Shown: positions 1-7,999, counted from the stretch's first letter. The stretch: 48,599 bases of DNA from Thaumarchaeota archaeon SCGC AAA007-O23 (GCA_000402075.1 ARWO01000006.1:1-48599); one strand, 5' to 3'. Translations and numbers: made by a program. The notes: generated by a model not told the origin, from the sequence alone.

Positions 1-272
1 TTCGTCATATGTTTGGATTAAAAGTTAGAGGACAACGTACCAGATGTACTGGTAGAAAAGGTGGAGCAGTTGGTGTTGCTAAAGGAGGCAAAGTAATGCC
101 AGCACGAGAAGGAGCTGCTGCACCTGGTGCAGAAGGAGCAGCTGAAGCTGGTGCAGAAGGAGCAGCTGAAGCTGGTGCAGAAGGAGCAGCGACATCTAAA
201 GAAGGTTCAGAAAAGAAGGAAGCACCTGCAGCTGGAAAGAAGGAAGCACCTGCAGCTGGAAAGAAGAAATAG
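1..272 (+). CDS. rps13: 30S ribosomal protein S13, 3' end only
   Basis: Partial gene: the reading frame is open from the left edge (codons begin at base 3), so the ATG at 9 is internal. The visible start RHMFGLKVRGQRTRCTGRKG matches the C-terminal tRNA/rRNA-contacting tail of archaeal S13 (usual pattern GLxVRGQRTxxTGRKG). After this the protein runs into an unusual low-complexity tail of about 60 residues rich in Ala, Gly, Glu and Lys. The tail has GAEGAAEA repeats and two KKEAPAAG units and ends in three Lys. S13 sits in the head of the small subunit. rps4 follows 9 nt later, the usual archaeal order, so the two are probably co-transcribed. The tail is probably disordered; its function is unknown. 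Confidence 0.9.
   Translation, partial: RHMFGLKVRGQRTRCTGRKGGAVGVAKGGKVMPAREGAAAPGAEGAAEAGAEGAAEAGAEGAATSKEGSEKKEAPAAGKKEAPAAGKKK
126..191 (+). repeat. 24-bp in-frame tandem repeat in the rps13 tail
   Basis: A 24-bp unit coding GAEGAAEA occurs at 126-149 and 150-173 with identical bases, and 18 bases of a third copy follow at 174-191 with a final base change. A second in-frame 24-bp duplication, coding KKEAPAAG, lies close behind at about 212-259. Identical DNA copies suggest recent slippage expansion of a disordered protein tail. Confidence 0.85.
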
Positions 273-281
273 ATGATTTAG

Positions 282-926
282 ATGGGAGATCCTAAAATGC
301 CAAGAAGAATCTGGAAGAAACCCAAGCGTCCGCTTAATTTTGATCTCATGATGGATGAATTAAAAACTCTTGGCACATTTGGATTAAAAACAAAAAAAGA
401 ATTATGGAAAACACAAACAGAGTTGTCAAGAGTAAGGTTACAGGCCCGTTCTTTACTCGCATTAAGACAAAAAGAACGAGTGAAAAAAGAACCTATACTA
501 ATACAATCACTTTCAAAAATTGGATTAGTAGATCAAAATTCAACTTTAGATGACGTGTTAAACCTACAAGTTAATGATTTATTGTCACGCCGTTTACAAA
601 CTATGGCACAAAGAAAATTATTTTTTAAAACTCCATATCAAGCACGTCAGGCAATTGTTCACGGACATGTAATGATTGGGGATGGTGTTGTTACAATTCC
701 ATCATATATTGTTAAAACTGAGGAGGAAGCAAAGATTCGTTTAATCCCTGAATCACGCTTTAACGAAACACTATCCAAACCAGAATCAGATTTGGGAAGT
801 CCTGAAACAGAAAACCTAGAGTCTGAAACCAATGATCAATCTAAAAATGAAGAATCACCAGTTAAACAAGATGCAGAGAAAGAATCACCAGTTAAACAAG
901 ATGCAGAGAAAGAATCAACTGAATAA
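282..926 (+). CDS. rps4: 30S ribosomal protein S4
   Basis: S4 is a primary 16S rRNA-binding protein that nucleates small-subunit assembly. The start MGDPKMPRRIWKKPKRPL fits the archaeal S4 N-terminus. The S4 RNA-binding motif lies at about residues 105-155, with LSRRLQTM, ARQAIVHGHVMIGDG and the following beta strand. The core ends near residue 165. The remaining 50 residues are an acidic Ser/Glu/Lys tail containing an exact duplication of ESPVKQDAEK. The start ATG at 282 lies just after the rps13 stop, and another ATG at 297 is possible. In many archaea rps11 and rpoD follow, but here glmS follows, so the ribosomal cluster is broken at this point. Confidence 0.96.
   Translation: MGDPKMPRRIWKKPKRPLNFDLMMDELKTLGTFGLKTKKELWKTQTELSRVRLQARSLLALRQKERVKKEPILIQSLSKIGLVDQNSTLDDVLNLQVNDLLSRRLQTMAQRKLFFKTPYQARQAIVHGHVMIGDGVVTIPSYIVKTEEEAKIRLIPESRFNETLSKPESDLGSPETENLESETNDQSKNEESPVKQDAEKESPVKQDAEKESTE
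851..910 (+). repeat. Perfect 30-bp tandem duplication at the end of rps4
   Basis: Bases 851-880 and 881-910 are identical, giving two in-frame copies of a ten-residue acidic/Lys unit in the S4 C-terminal tail. The perfect identity, including third codon positions, indicates a recent duplication. Confidence 0.9.
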
Positions 927-977
927 TCATAAGTTAAGCTTATCAATACACAAAAATCTAATTTCTTAAGAATCAAA

Positions 978-2732
978 ATGTGTTCAATTATAGGTTACCG
1001 TGGAAAGAATTCTGCAGCACCAATACTAGTCAATGGATTACAAAGGATGGAGTATAGGGGTTATGATAGCGTAGGTATTGCAACTAAATCAAAAAACCAG
1101 ATTCTGCTTAGAAAAGGAGTTGGAAAGGTAGTAGAGGTAAATAATGCTATACAACTTGATGGACTTCCTGGTAACATTGGCATAGGTCACACACGATGGG
1201 CAACACATGGTAAAGTAACTGAAAAAAATGCACACCCACACTCAAGCAATTCTGGTAAAATTGCAATCGTTCACAACGGAATCATTGAAAATTTTGAAGA
1301 GTTAAAATCAGATTTGCAAAAAAAAGGTTTTGATTTTCATAGTGAGACTGACACGGAAATTATCGCTAATCTAATTCAACTAAATTTTGATGAAACCCCA
1401 GATGTAAAACAGGCTATCATTAAAACAGTTGCACAGCTGAAAGGGCATTATTCTTTTGTAGTAATTTTTGAAGATGGTACTATTGCTGGTGCGCGATTTC
1501 ATGAACCGCTAATTGTAGGAGTAGGAAAGAACAGCTACTATTTGTCTAGTGATGTACTGGGGTTCATAGAAAAAACAGATGATGCGATTTATCTGGATAA
1601 TGAAGATTTTGTAATTCTGAATGATACTGGAATACATACTTTTGGTTTTGATGGCTCGTCTGTTAAATATCAAATTACAAAAGTTTCAAAAGAATTTGCA
1701 GATGTTTACAAGGGTGATTATGCACATTTTACACTAAAGGAAATTTCAGAGCAGCCTGATTCAATATCACAAGCAGGTAACAACGATCAAATACAACAAT
1801 TTGTTGACGGTATCAAGCAAGCAAAAAATTTGTACATTACTGGAAGTGGAACCAGTTACAATGCGGCTGAAATAGCAAAATATCTAATGTCAAAATTTGC
1901 AAAAATTAAGATAAATACCGTAATTGCAAGTGAATTACCGTTTTCGCCAGATGATATTGAATCTGATTCAACACTTATTGCTATTTCACAAAGTGGTGAA
2001 AGCGCTGATGTGTTAGAAGCTGTCAAAATTGCTAAAGAATCAAATGCAAAAGTTTTGTCAATTGTAAATCATCTAAACTCATCACTTTCACAAGAATCAT
2101 CATTAGTAATTGGATTAAATTGTGGGCCAGAAATTGGAGTTGCTGCAACAAAGAGCTTTACGTCACAACTTGCAATACTATACAAAATCACTGATAAACT
2201 GTGTAATGGTTGCATTAATCCAGACTGGGAAAACATATCATCAATAATTTCCCAGATTCTATCAAATCAATCAAAGATAAAAAAAATAGCTAAGGATCTT
2301 AAGGATATAACAGACATCTATGTTCTTGGAAGAGGAATTCATCTTCCAATTGCCAGAGAGGCTGCTCTAAAACTAAAAGAACTTTCATACATTCATGCAG
2401 AGGGTATAGCAGGTGGAGAGCTAAAGCATGGACCGTTAGCTTTAATGGATTCAAACGTCTATGTGATAATAATTAATCCAAATGATTCAACGTATAACGA
2501 CACGTTAAACAGCGCCAATGAAATTAAAGCAAGGGGTGCAAAAATTATTGGAATTTCAGATAGAGAAAGTGATGTATATGATTATTGGGTTAAGATTCCT
2601 CCAATTGCTGAATCATTATACCCAATAATTGAAATTATTCCAATCCAACTATTGGCATACTACTCTGCATTAGAAAAGAAAACTAACCCTGACTATCCAA
2701 GAAATCTAGCAAAGTCTGTTACTGTGAAGTAG
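978..2732 (+). CDS. glmS: Glutamine--fructose-6-phosphate aminotransferase (isomerizing)
   Basis: Makes glucosamine-6-phosphate from fructose-6-phosphate and glutamine, the first step toward UDP-GlcNAc for surface glycans. MCSIIGYRG places the catalytic Cys at position 2, free after Met removal, and starts the class II glutamine amidotransferase domain (residues 1 to about 220, with GIGHTRWATHG and HNGIIEN). Two SIS sugar-isomerase domains follow; the signatures GSGTSYNAAE and SQSGESADV are in the first, and the second carries IHAEGIAGGELKHGPLAL. At 584 residues the length is normal. A palindrome TTCTTAAGAA (963-972) sits directly before the ATG. The last 14 nt overlap the convergent CobT-like gene. 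Confidence 0.97.
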   Translation: MCSIIGYRGKNSAAPILVNGLQRMEYRGYDSVGIATKSKNQILLRKGVGKVVEVNNAIQLDGLPGNIGIGHTRWATHGKVTEKNAHPHSSNSGKIAIVHNGIIENFEELKSDLQKKGFDFHSETDTEIIANLIQLNFDETPDVKQAIIKTVAQLKGHYSFVVIFEDGTIAGARFHEPLIVGVGKNSYYLSSDVLGFIEKTDDAIYLDNEDFVILNDTGIHTFGFDGSSVKYQITKVSKEFADVYKGDYAHFTLKEISEQPDSISQAGNNDQIQQFVDGIKQAKNLYITGSGTSYNAAEIAKYLMSKFAKIKINTVIASELPFSPDDIESDSTLIAISQSGESADVLEAVKIAKESNAKVLSIVNHLNSSLSQESSLVIGLNCGPEIGVAATKSFTSQLAILYKITDKLCNGCINPDWENISSIISQILSNQSKIKKIAKDLKDITDIYVLGRGIHLPIAREAALKLKELSYIHAEGIAGGELKHGPLALMDSNVYVIIINPNDSTYNDTLNSANEIKARGAKIIGISDRESDVYDYWVKIPPIAESLYPIIEIIPIQLLAYYSALEKKTNPDYPRNLAKSVTVK

Positions 2733-3783
2733 TAACTCGTGAATACTCTTTGTCAATCAATTCTAACAATTTTTTTGAATCTATACCAGTTTTGAGAATT
2801 GAAGCAATCATACTTCCGCCTGCTCCAACTCCCTCTTTTACAAATCCTTTGGAATAAGCACGTAAACCATCAAACTTTGAATCCTTCAGTTTTGGGTCAA
2901 CAGATAAGACAGGAATGTTAGAAATTGATTTCACCATATCCAACAAGTTCGCATCTTTATCATCAATTATGTATGATGTGGTACCTATTGCAACTCTATT
3001 CTCATCATACCCTGTTGATTTTGCTAGAGCAAGAACTGCAGCCATCTGAGTACCTCCTGCTAAAATTACGTTTGTGATCTCGGAGGCAGTGCTTAACATT
3101 CCCGCGACAAACGGTATCATTGGATCACCGACATTTGCTATCACATCATATGGCTCTTTAGAATCAGAACGCTTTAGTGCCTTTTCAACAACTCCATTTT
3201 TTAATGATTGAGGATTTTTGGGCATGCTTGAACTTACATGTGCATCTACTCCCAAACTTTTCAAAACAGCAAGCGCAGTAGTAGTTCCCGCAGGAATACT
3301 TTCGCCAATTATAAGACAATCAGTACATGAAGCTAACGTTCTGCCAAGTATCCTGCCACAGTCAATAGCGTGCATGACATTAGACTGTTCAAGTCCAGGT
3401 TCTATGGCTATATTTTTACCAGGAGTGATATCGGTTTGAAAATATGGGAGTTTTGGAGAAATTTTGCTTCCAGCATTAATAATTACTTGTGGGATACTTG
3501 CTGATTCCAAAGCTGCCTTGGTCAGGAGAGCGGGTGTTGGTTTTCCATCCGGTGTCATCGGAATCATATCTATACTTTTACAGGAACCATAGTGAAGAAA
3601 TTCCGCGTCTGCAGCTGGAGTAAATTTGATGAAATCTGCATCAGCTCCAGCCACTGTAATTCCGGGAATTTCACATGTTTCTGTATAGGAAATTACAAAT
3701 GAAAAAAGAAATTGTTTCTGCTCAATATCTTTTATGAATTTTTGTCCTTTTTCCTCATTGCAATGAATTTTAATGTCAGATAT
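2719..3783 (-). CDS. CobT-related protein of the archaeal UPF0284 type (nicotinate-nucleotide phosphoribosyltransferase-like)
   Basis: Related to CobT, which makes alpha-ribazole phosphate from nicotinate mononucleotide and dimethylbenzimidazole for cobamide synthesis; the exact archaeal substrate is less certain. Recognised from PADAEFL near the N-terminus, GESIPAGTTTALA, NVGDPMIPFVAG, ILAGGTQMAAVLALA and EGVGAGGSM. The first standard start is GTG at 3654 (311 residues). The same frame, however, stays open upstream and encodes a clearly family-like N-terminus (FVISYTETCEIPGITVAGAD), giving about 354 residues, the normal size. No ATG, GTG or TTG occurs in that extension. I propose the ATA at 3781-3783, which lies 2 nt after the upstream gene's stop and 6 nt after a GGTGG. 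The 3' end overlaps glmS by 14 nt. Family confidence is high; start confidence is moderate. Confidence 0.82.
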   Translation of the reverse strand: MSDIKIHCNEEKGQKFIKDIEQKQFLFSFVISYTETCEIPGITVAGADADFIKFTPAADAEFLHYGSCKSIDMIPMTPDGKPTPALLTKAALESASIPQVIINAGSKISPKLPYFQTDITPGKNIAIEPGLEQSNVMHAIDCGRILGRTLASCTDCLIIGESIPAGTTTALAVLKSLGVDAHVSSSMPKNPQSLKNGVVEKALKRSDSKEPYDVIANVGDPMIPFVAGMLSTASEITNVILAGGTQMAAVLALAKSTGYDENRVAIGTTSYIIDDKDANLLDMVKSISNIPVLSVDPKLKDSKFDGLRAYSKGFVKEGVGAGGSMIASILKTGIDSKKLLELIDKEYSRVTTSQ

Positions 3784-3785
3784 GA

Positions 3786-4397
3786 TTAACCACCCATTCG
3801 TTCAATAAATTCATTCTCAGATGTCTTTTGCATTACAGGATTTGTTTGCTTTTCCTTTCCAATAGTAGAGGTTGAAGATGAACCATAATCATGACCTGGA
3901 TACAAAACCAAATCATCACTAAGATTTGCAATAACATCAAACAAACCGTGATAAAGTTCCTTTGCGCTTCCTCCTGGTAAATCAATTCGACCACAATTTC
4001 CTACAAACAAGGTATCACCTGAAAAAATTTTTCCGTCACCCACTAGACAAATACTGTCTTTAGAATGTCCAGGTGTATGATATACAGCAAGTTCAGAACA
4101 GCCAAATTTTATAGAATCTCCGTCTGAAACTGTCAAGTCATTTTTTAGTTGTGATGCACTATGCTGAACAATCTTTACACTAAGTTCTTTTGCCAAATCC
4201 TCATTTCCTCTGGTATGGTCATCATGCCAATGAGTATTAATGATATACTTTGGATTGAGGTTTTGTTCGTTGATAATTTCAGTTAACTTTTCCAAATCCC
4301 ATGATGGATCAATTACAATTGCTTCATGTGTAGATTCGTCTTCAACAATATATGAAAAATTCTGCATTGGACCTACTGGAATCTGATACACCTTCAT
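3786..4397 (-). CDS. MBL-fold hydrolase, glyoxalase II-like
   Basis: Metallo-beta-lactamase-fold hydrolase of the hydroxyacylglutathione hydrolase (GloB) group, 203 residues. Metal ligands are visible in order: THWHDDH (about residues 55-61), HTPGHSKDS (about 108-116), FSGDTLF (Asp bridging two metals) and YPGHDYG near the C-terminus. The protein lacks the long C-terminal helical domain of classical glyoxalase II, so the thiol substrate is unknown; archaeal enzymes of this type act on various thioesters or persulfides. The start ATG overlaps the end of the NnrE gene by 4 nt (ATGA), so the two are translationally coupled. Confidence 0.88.
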   Translation of the reverse strand: MKVYQIPVGPMQNFSYIVEDESTHEAIVIDPSWDLEKLTEIINEQNLNPKYIINTHWHDDHTRGNEDLAKELSVKIVQHSASQLKNDLTVSDGDSIKFGCSELAVYHTPGHSKDSICLVGDGKIFSGDTLFVGNCGRIDLPGGSAKELYHGLFDVIANLSDDLVLYPGHDYGSSSTSTIGKEKQTNPVMQKTSENEFIERMGG

Positions 4398-5050
4398 AGA
4401 ACACCAATCTCTGCCTCTGGAGGAATCCCAATTTTTTCAACAAAAATTTCACCGCATACATCTTTTGCTTTTGGCATACCAACCTTCATTCTGTGAAACG
4501 TAACTGTCATGAGAGCATTTACACATCGTTTATTGGCTTCACCTGTATCAGGATTAAGACCTGATGGAACATCAACAGCTACAACGTGGCATATTTTTCC
4601 ATTGATAAATTCGATGGCAGATGCATGTGGCTCCCTTATTTCACCTGAAATTCCAGTTCCTAAAATTCCATCTATTATTATTTCAAATTCTAAATTGTTA
4701 AGATCTTCAAGATTTCCACCACTGAGTAATTTTACTGATTTCATTTTTTCTAACAAACTCCAGTTCCATGAACATTCTTCTGATCTAATGTTATCTGGTT
4801 CGCCCAAAAGAAAAACAGTAACGTTTAATCCATATCCCGCCAAATGTCGTGCAATTACTAAACCGTCACCACCATTATTTCCGAGCCCAGCAAAAACTAA
4901 AATTCCTTTTTCCAGAATCATCATAGGAAATTTTTCCTCTATTCTTTTTGCTGCTGCCGCACCAGCATTTTCCATCATAAATTTTCTCAAAAACCCCATC
5001 TGATGACCATTTTCCTCAATCTGCATCATTTGCTTGACAGTTATGCACAT
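4394..5050 (-). CDS. nnrE: NAD(P)H-hydrate epimerase, YjeF N-terminal type
   Basis: Epimerises damaged R-NAD(P)HX so that it can be repaired by the S-specific dehydratase. The YjeF_N Rossmann-type fold shows MENAGAAAA, VFAGLGNNGGDGLVIARHL (nucleotide-binding loop), DGILGTGISGEIREP and AVDVPSGLNPDTGE. At 218 residues it is only the epimerase half; the dehydratase domain (YjeF_C), fused in many archaea, is absent and no separate copy is in this window. First gene of the minus-strand trio; the ATG at 5050 lies 33 nt from the divergent translin frame. Confidence 0.9.
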   Translation of the reverse strand: MCITVKQMMQIEENGHQMGFLRKFMMENAGAAAAKRIEEKFPMMILEKGILVFAGLGNNGGDGLVIARHLAGYGLNVTVFLLGEPDNIRSEECSWNWSLLEKMKSVKLLSGGNLEDLNNLEFEIIIDGILGTGISGEIREPHASAIEFINGKICHVVAVDVPSGLNPDTGEANKRCVNALMTVTFHRMKVGMPKAKDVCGEIFVEKIGIPPEAEIGVL

Positions 5051-5122
5051 GTCTAAACCAAATTAATAAGGCAATTAAGCCCTTTGGCAAACGACTTTAT
5101 CCCAGTTTTTTTAAAACAAGTC

Positions 5123-5731
5123 ATGACATTAAAGAATGTAAAATCATCGCTGCCGAGAATTTCAAAGTCCCTACAAGCTTCAAATGCGTCAAGAGAATTT
5201 TTGATAAAAAATACAAGAGATGTTGTAATTTTATGCAGTCATTCCATCATAGCATCTCATAAAGGTGATCTTAGATTAGCAAGAGAAAAAATCAAGAAGG
5301 CAGAAGCAGTTTTAAAAGTGAACCAAAAAAAAGCGAAGAATAATTTTAAAAAATATCTTATCACACCTGAACAAGAATTTGTTGAAGCTCATTCATTTTT
5401 GGCAGTTATAGAAAATAAGGAAATTCCTTCATTGAAATCTCTAAAAGTTTCAGAGGCATCATACATTTTGGGATTGCTTGATTGTATTGGTGAGCTTAAA
5501 AGACTTGTATTAGATAATATCAGAAATGACCAACTGAAGAAAGCTGATAGAATTTTTAATGTTATGGAAAATCTCTATCAGGCTCTTTATCCATTTGCAA
5601 TGTATGATAAAATAGTAAAGGAAACAAGAAGAAAATTGGATGTTAACCGTGTTCTTGTAGAGGAAACAAGAGCTGTGATTACCGAAGAAATTAGAAGAAA
5701 CCATTTCGTCAAAGCTTTAACAAAAAAATAA
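5123..5731 (+). CDS. Translin-family protein
   Basis: Alpha-helical protein of the translin/TRAX family, whose eukaryotic and archaeal members bind single-stranded nucleic acid or cleave RNA as octamers. The family features are SREFLIKNTRDVVILCSHSI near the N-terminus, a Lys-rich helix pair, EFVEAHSFLAVIENKEIP, and ASYILGLLDCIGELKRL followed by VMENLYQALYPF. I prefer ATG 5123 (202 residues); an in-frame TTG at 5084 would add 13 residues. A TATA-like stretch lies near 5060-5070. Conserved acidic residues that would indicate TRAX-like nuclease activity cannot be settled by eye. Confidence 0.82.
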   Translation: MTLKNVKSSLPRISKSLQASNASREFLIKNTRDVVILCSHSIIASHKGDLRLAREKIKKAEAVLKVNQKKAKNNFKKYLITPEQEFVEAHSFLAVIENKEIPSLKSLKVSEASYILGLLDCIGELKRLVLDNIRNDQLKKADRIFNVMENLYQALYPFAMYDKIVKETRRKLDVNRVLVEETRAVITEEIRRNHFVKALTKK

Positions 5732-5750
5732 TCCTATAATTTTTAGAAAT

Positions 5751-5834
5751 GCGGGCGATGGGATTTGAACCCACGAACTCCTGAGAGACTAGCCCCTCAA
5801 GCTAGCGCCTTTGGCCAGGCTGGGCGACACCCGC
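5751..5834 (-). tRNA. tRNA-Leu (anticodon GAG)
   Basis: On the minus strand the 84-nt sequence begins GCGGGTGTCGCCCAGCCTGG and ends GTTCAAATCCCATCGCCCGC. The acceptor stem GCGGGTG pairs with the 3' end CGCCCGC allowing wobble; the anticodon stem CTAGC/GCTAG encloses loop TTGAGGG, anticodon GAG. A long variable arm, as expected for tRNA-Leu, follows. No CCA is encoded and no intron is visible. The 5' end lies about 24 nt from a TATA box at 5854-5862 that also serves rpoN. Confidence 0.95.
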
Positions 5835-5853
5835 AAATAATTTCCGTGCAGGG

Positions 5854-5862
5854 TTTTTATAA
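5854..5862. promoter_or_regulatory. TATA box shared by divergent tRNA-Leu and rpoN
   Basis: TTTTTATAA on the plus strand reads as TTATAAAAA on the minus strand. Its centre (about 5858) is 27 nt before the rpoN GTG at 5885 and 24 nt before the tRNA-Leu 5' end at 5834. Both are the archaeal TATA-to-start distance, and no other good box is present on either side. Confidence 0.7.
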
Positions 5863-5884
5863 TCCTTAACTCTTTTTTGAAAAT

Positions 5885-6121
5885 GTGCTAGTACCAGTAA
5901 GATGTTTTACGTGTGGTAACACTGTATCTGATAAATTTGAAGAGTATCAGAATAAGGTAAAATCTGGTGAAGAACCTGCAAAAGTATTAGATTCATTAGG
6001 AATCAAAAGGTACTGCTGTCGAAGAATGTTGTTAACAACAGTAGAAACAATACAACAAGTGCTTCCGTTTTATGAGGCTATGTACAAAAGGAATATAGAC
6101 ATTCAATCAGAGTTAGAATAG
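5885..6121 (+). CDS. rpoN: DNA-directed RNA polymerase subunit N (Rpb10)
   Basis: Small zinc-binding subunit of archaeal RNA polymerase, equivalent to eukaryotic Rpb10, which helps hold the Rpo3/Rpo11 platform. The start VPVRCFTCGN and the later RYCCRRM give the family's CX2C...CC zinc site. The start is GTG 5885 (an ATG two bases earlier is out of frame); MLVPVRC is the usual family start. The 78-residue length is slightly long for the family. It heads a plus-strand run through eno and rps2, matching the archaeal order rpoN-(rpoK)-eno-rps2, but rpoK is absent here. Confidence 0.96.
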   Translation: MLVPVRCFTCGNTVSDKFEEYQNKVKSGEEPAKVLDSLGIKRYCCRRMLLTTVETIQQVLPFYEAMYKRNIDIQSELE

Positions 6122-6122
6122 A

Positions 6123-7361
6123 TTGGCTAAAATTACGTCAATTAGAGGTAGGATAATTCATAATAGTAGGGGTACCAAAACTATAGAAGTCGACATTATT
6201 TCTGACAACCAATACCTAGGTAGAACATCTGCGCCATCTGGTGCAAGTGTTGGAAAATATGAAGCTGTCAGCTTTCCGGAAGGTGGTCCAGAGGAAAGCC
6301 TCCGTATTTTAAACGAAAATTCAAAGAAATTTCTTGAATTTGAGTCAAGTGACCTGAAATCTATTGATGAAACGTTAAAGGCGATAGATCAAACGTCTAA
6401 CTATTCTAAGATTGGTGGAGGTCTAGCTTATGCAATTACAATTGCTTCAATGGAATCAGCATCAAAAGCAGTTGGAAAGCAATTGTTCGAATTAATTTCA
6501 GAACAAGATGAATATAGATTCCCAATCCCGATAGGAAATATTTTAGGCGGTGGGGTGCATGCGGGACCTGGAACGCCAGACATACAAGAAATTCTAATTT
6601 CTGCTCCTGGTGCTAAAACGATTAGAGATGCTATTGAAACAAATTTCAAAGTTCATAAAGAATTACGTAATGTGATAGAAAAAACCGACCCCAATTTTAC
6701 AAATGGAAGAGGGGATGAAGGAGGATGGGCTCCAAAATGTGATAATGAAAAAGCATTAGAACTTTGTGCAATGGCTTGTGAAAATTTGGGGTACACTTTA
6801 GGAAAGGATGTATCATTAGGGGTTGACTTTGCATCATCAACTCAATGGAATGAAGAAAAACATTTGTACGTATATGAAAGAGCGGGATTTGAAAATACAC
6901 CAGAAAAGCAAATTGAATTTGCTGCTAGTATTATTGAAAAATACAAATTAATTTATGCAGAAGATGCGGTACATGAAGAAGCATTTGGGGATATGTCTGA
7001 ATTGGTCTCAAAATTCCCTAAAACTATGATAACTGGTGATGATCTAACCGTAACAAGCAAAGACATACTAAAAAAAGCAATTGAAAATAAATCGTGCAAC
7101 GCTGCAATTTTAAAAGTAAATCAAGCTGGGAGCCTGTATGACGCGTTAAAATTTGCCAAAGTAGCAGATAACAACGACATTAAATTGATCACATCACATC
7201 GCTCTGGGGAATCAATTGATTCACAGATCTCTCACATAGGAATAGGAACTAATTCCAAGATGTTAAAAGTCGGTGTTGTTGGAGGAGAGAGAGTTGCAAA
7301 ATTAAACGAGTTAATCCGTCTTTCAGAGCATGATTTAATACAAGGCATGGCTGAGGTTTAA
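6123..7361 (+). CDS. eno: Enolase (phosphopyruvate hydratase)
   Basis: Interconverts 2-phosphoglycerate and phosphoenolpyruvate, here most likely in gluconeogenesis. Visible family motifs are the N-terminal IRGRIIHNSRGTKTIEVD, the substrate loop SAPSGASVGKYEA, GGGVHAG, the metal ligands around LGVDFASS, YAEDAVHEE and TGDDLTVTS, the catalytic Lys in ILKVNQAGS, and SHRSGESID. At 412 residues it is near normal length. The start is TTG 6123, 1 nt after the rpoN stop, implying translational coupling. Its place between rpoN and rps2 is conserved in archaea. Confidence 0.97.
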   Translation: MAKITSIRGRIIHNSRGTKTIEVDIISDNQYLGRTSAPSGASVGKYEAVSFPEGGPEESLRILNENSKKFLEFESSDLKSIDETLKAIDQTSNYSKIGGGLAYAITIASMESASKAVGKQLFELISEQDEYRFPIPIGNILGGGVHAGPGTPDIQEILISAPGAKTIRDAIETNFKVHKELRNVIEKTDPNFTNGRGDEGGWAPKCDNEKALELCAMACENLGYTLGKDVSLGVDFASSTQWNEEKHLYVYERAGFENTPEKQIEFAASIIEKYKLIYAEDAVHEEAFGDMSELVSKFPKTMITGDDLTVTSKDILKKAIENKSCNAAILKVNQAGSLYDALKFAKVADNNDIKLITSHRSGESIDSQISHIGIGTNSKMLKVGVVGGERVAKLNELIRLSEHDLIQGMAEV

Positions 7362-7368
7362 AAATCAA

Positions 7369-7977
7369 ATGAGCCAACAAGCAGAACACGAAGAAATTAA
7401 AAAGAAAATTCTTACAACTGGAATTAGAGTAGGTACTGAAGTGAAAACAAAGTTTATGATTCCATATATTACACAAGCCAACCCTGAAGGTCTTTACCTA
7501 CTTGATTTGGATATTACTTTAGACAGAATTCAGACTGCTGCTAGATTTATAAAAAAATATGACATTAAGAAAGTGATTGTATATTCCGGAAGATCCTATG
7601 CAACCAAACCAATTGAAAAGTTCTGTGAATTAACTGGTGCAGAAAAAATGTTAGGACGATTCATGCCTGGGACACTTACAAACCCATCACTGCTATATTA
7701 TTCAGAACCAAAACTAATCCTAGTCTCTGATCCGCAGGTTGATGCTCAGGCTATCACTGAAGCTACAAATGCGGGAATTCCGATAATAGGAATTGCCAAT
7801 ACTGATAATGTGACATCAAAACTCGACTTGATTATTCCCGCTAATAATAGAGGAAGAAAATCATTAGCGACAGTTTATTGGTTATTAGCTCGTGAAATTC
7901 TTCAAGATTCAGGAACAATGAAATACGAAATTGAAGACTTTGAAACCAAGACTGCCGAAGTGGAAGAAGAATTATAG
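7369..7977 (+). CDS. rps2: 30S ribosomal protein S2
   Basis: Small-subunit protein S2 of archaeal/eukaryotic (SA/p40) type, 202 residues. Visible motifs include LDLDITLDRIQTAARFI, VYSGRSYATKPIEKF, GRFMPGTLTNP, LILVSDPQVDAQAITEA, GIPIIGIANTDN and NNRGRKSLATVYWLLAREIL. The ATG at 7369 lies 7 nt after eno, and the gene ends 22 nt before mevalonate kinase, the conserved archaeal neighbour. The C-terminus is acidic, as usual. Confidence 0.97.
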   Translation: MSQQAEHEEIKKKILTTGIRVGTEVKTKFMIPYITQANPEGLYLLDLDITLDRIQTAARFIKKYDIKKVIVYSGRSYATKPIEKFCELTGAEKMLGRFMPGTLTNPSLLYYSEPKLILVSDPQVDAQAITEATNAGIPIIGIANTDNVTSKLDLIIPANNRGRKSLATVYWLLAREILQDSGTMKYEIEDFETKTAEVEEEL

Positions 7978-7999
7978 AGCAATACCTTAAGCCAAAATA

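Noticed and set aside
126..259. Short direct repeats as a possible CRISPR or mini-satellite
   Set aside because: They are in frame, adjacent without spacers, and lie in the coding tail of rps13.
4509..5003. A 164-codon plus-strand frame opposite nnrE
   Set aside because: Antisense to a gene with clear YjeF motifs; Pro/Ser/Ile-rich shadow.
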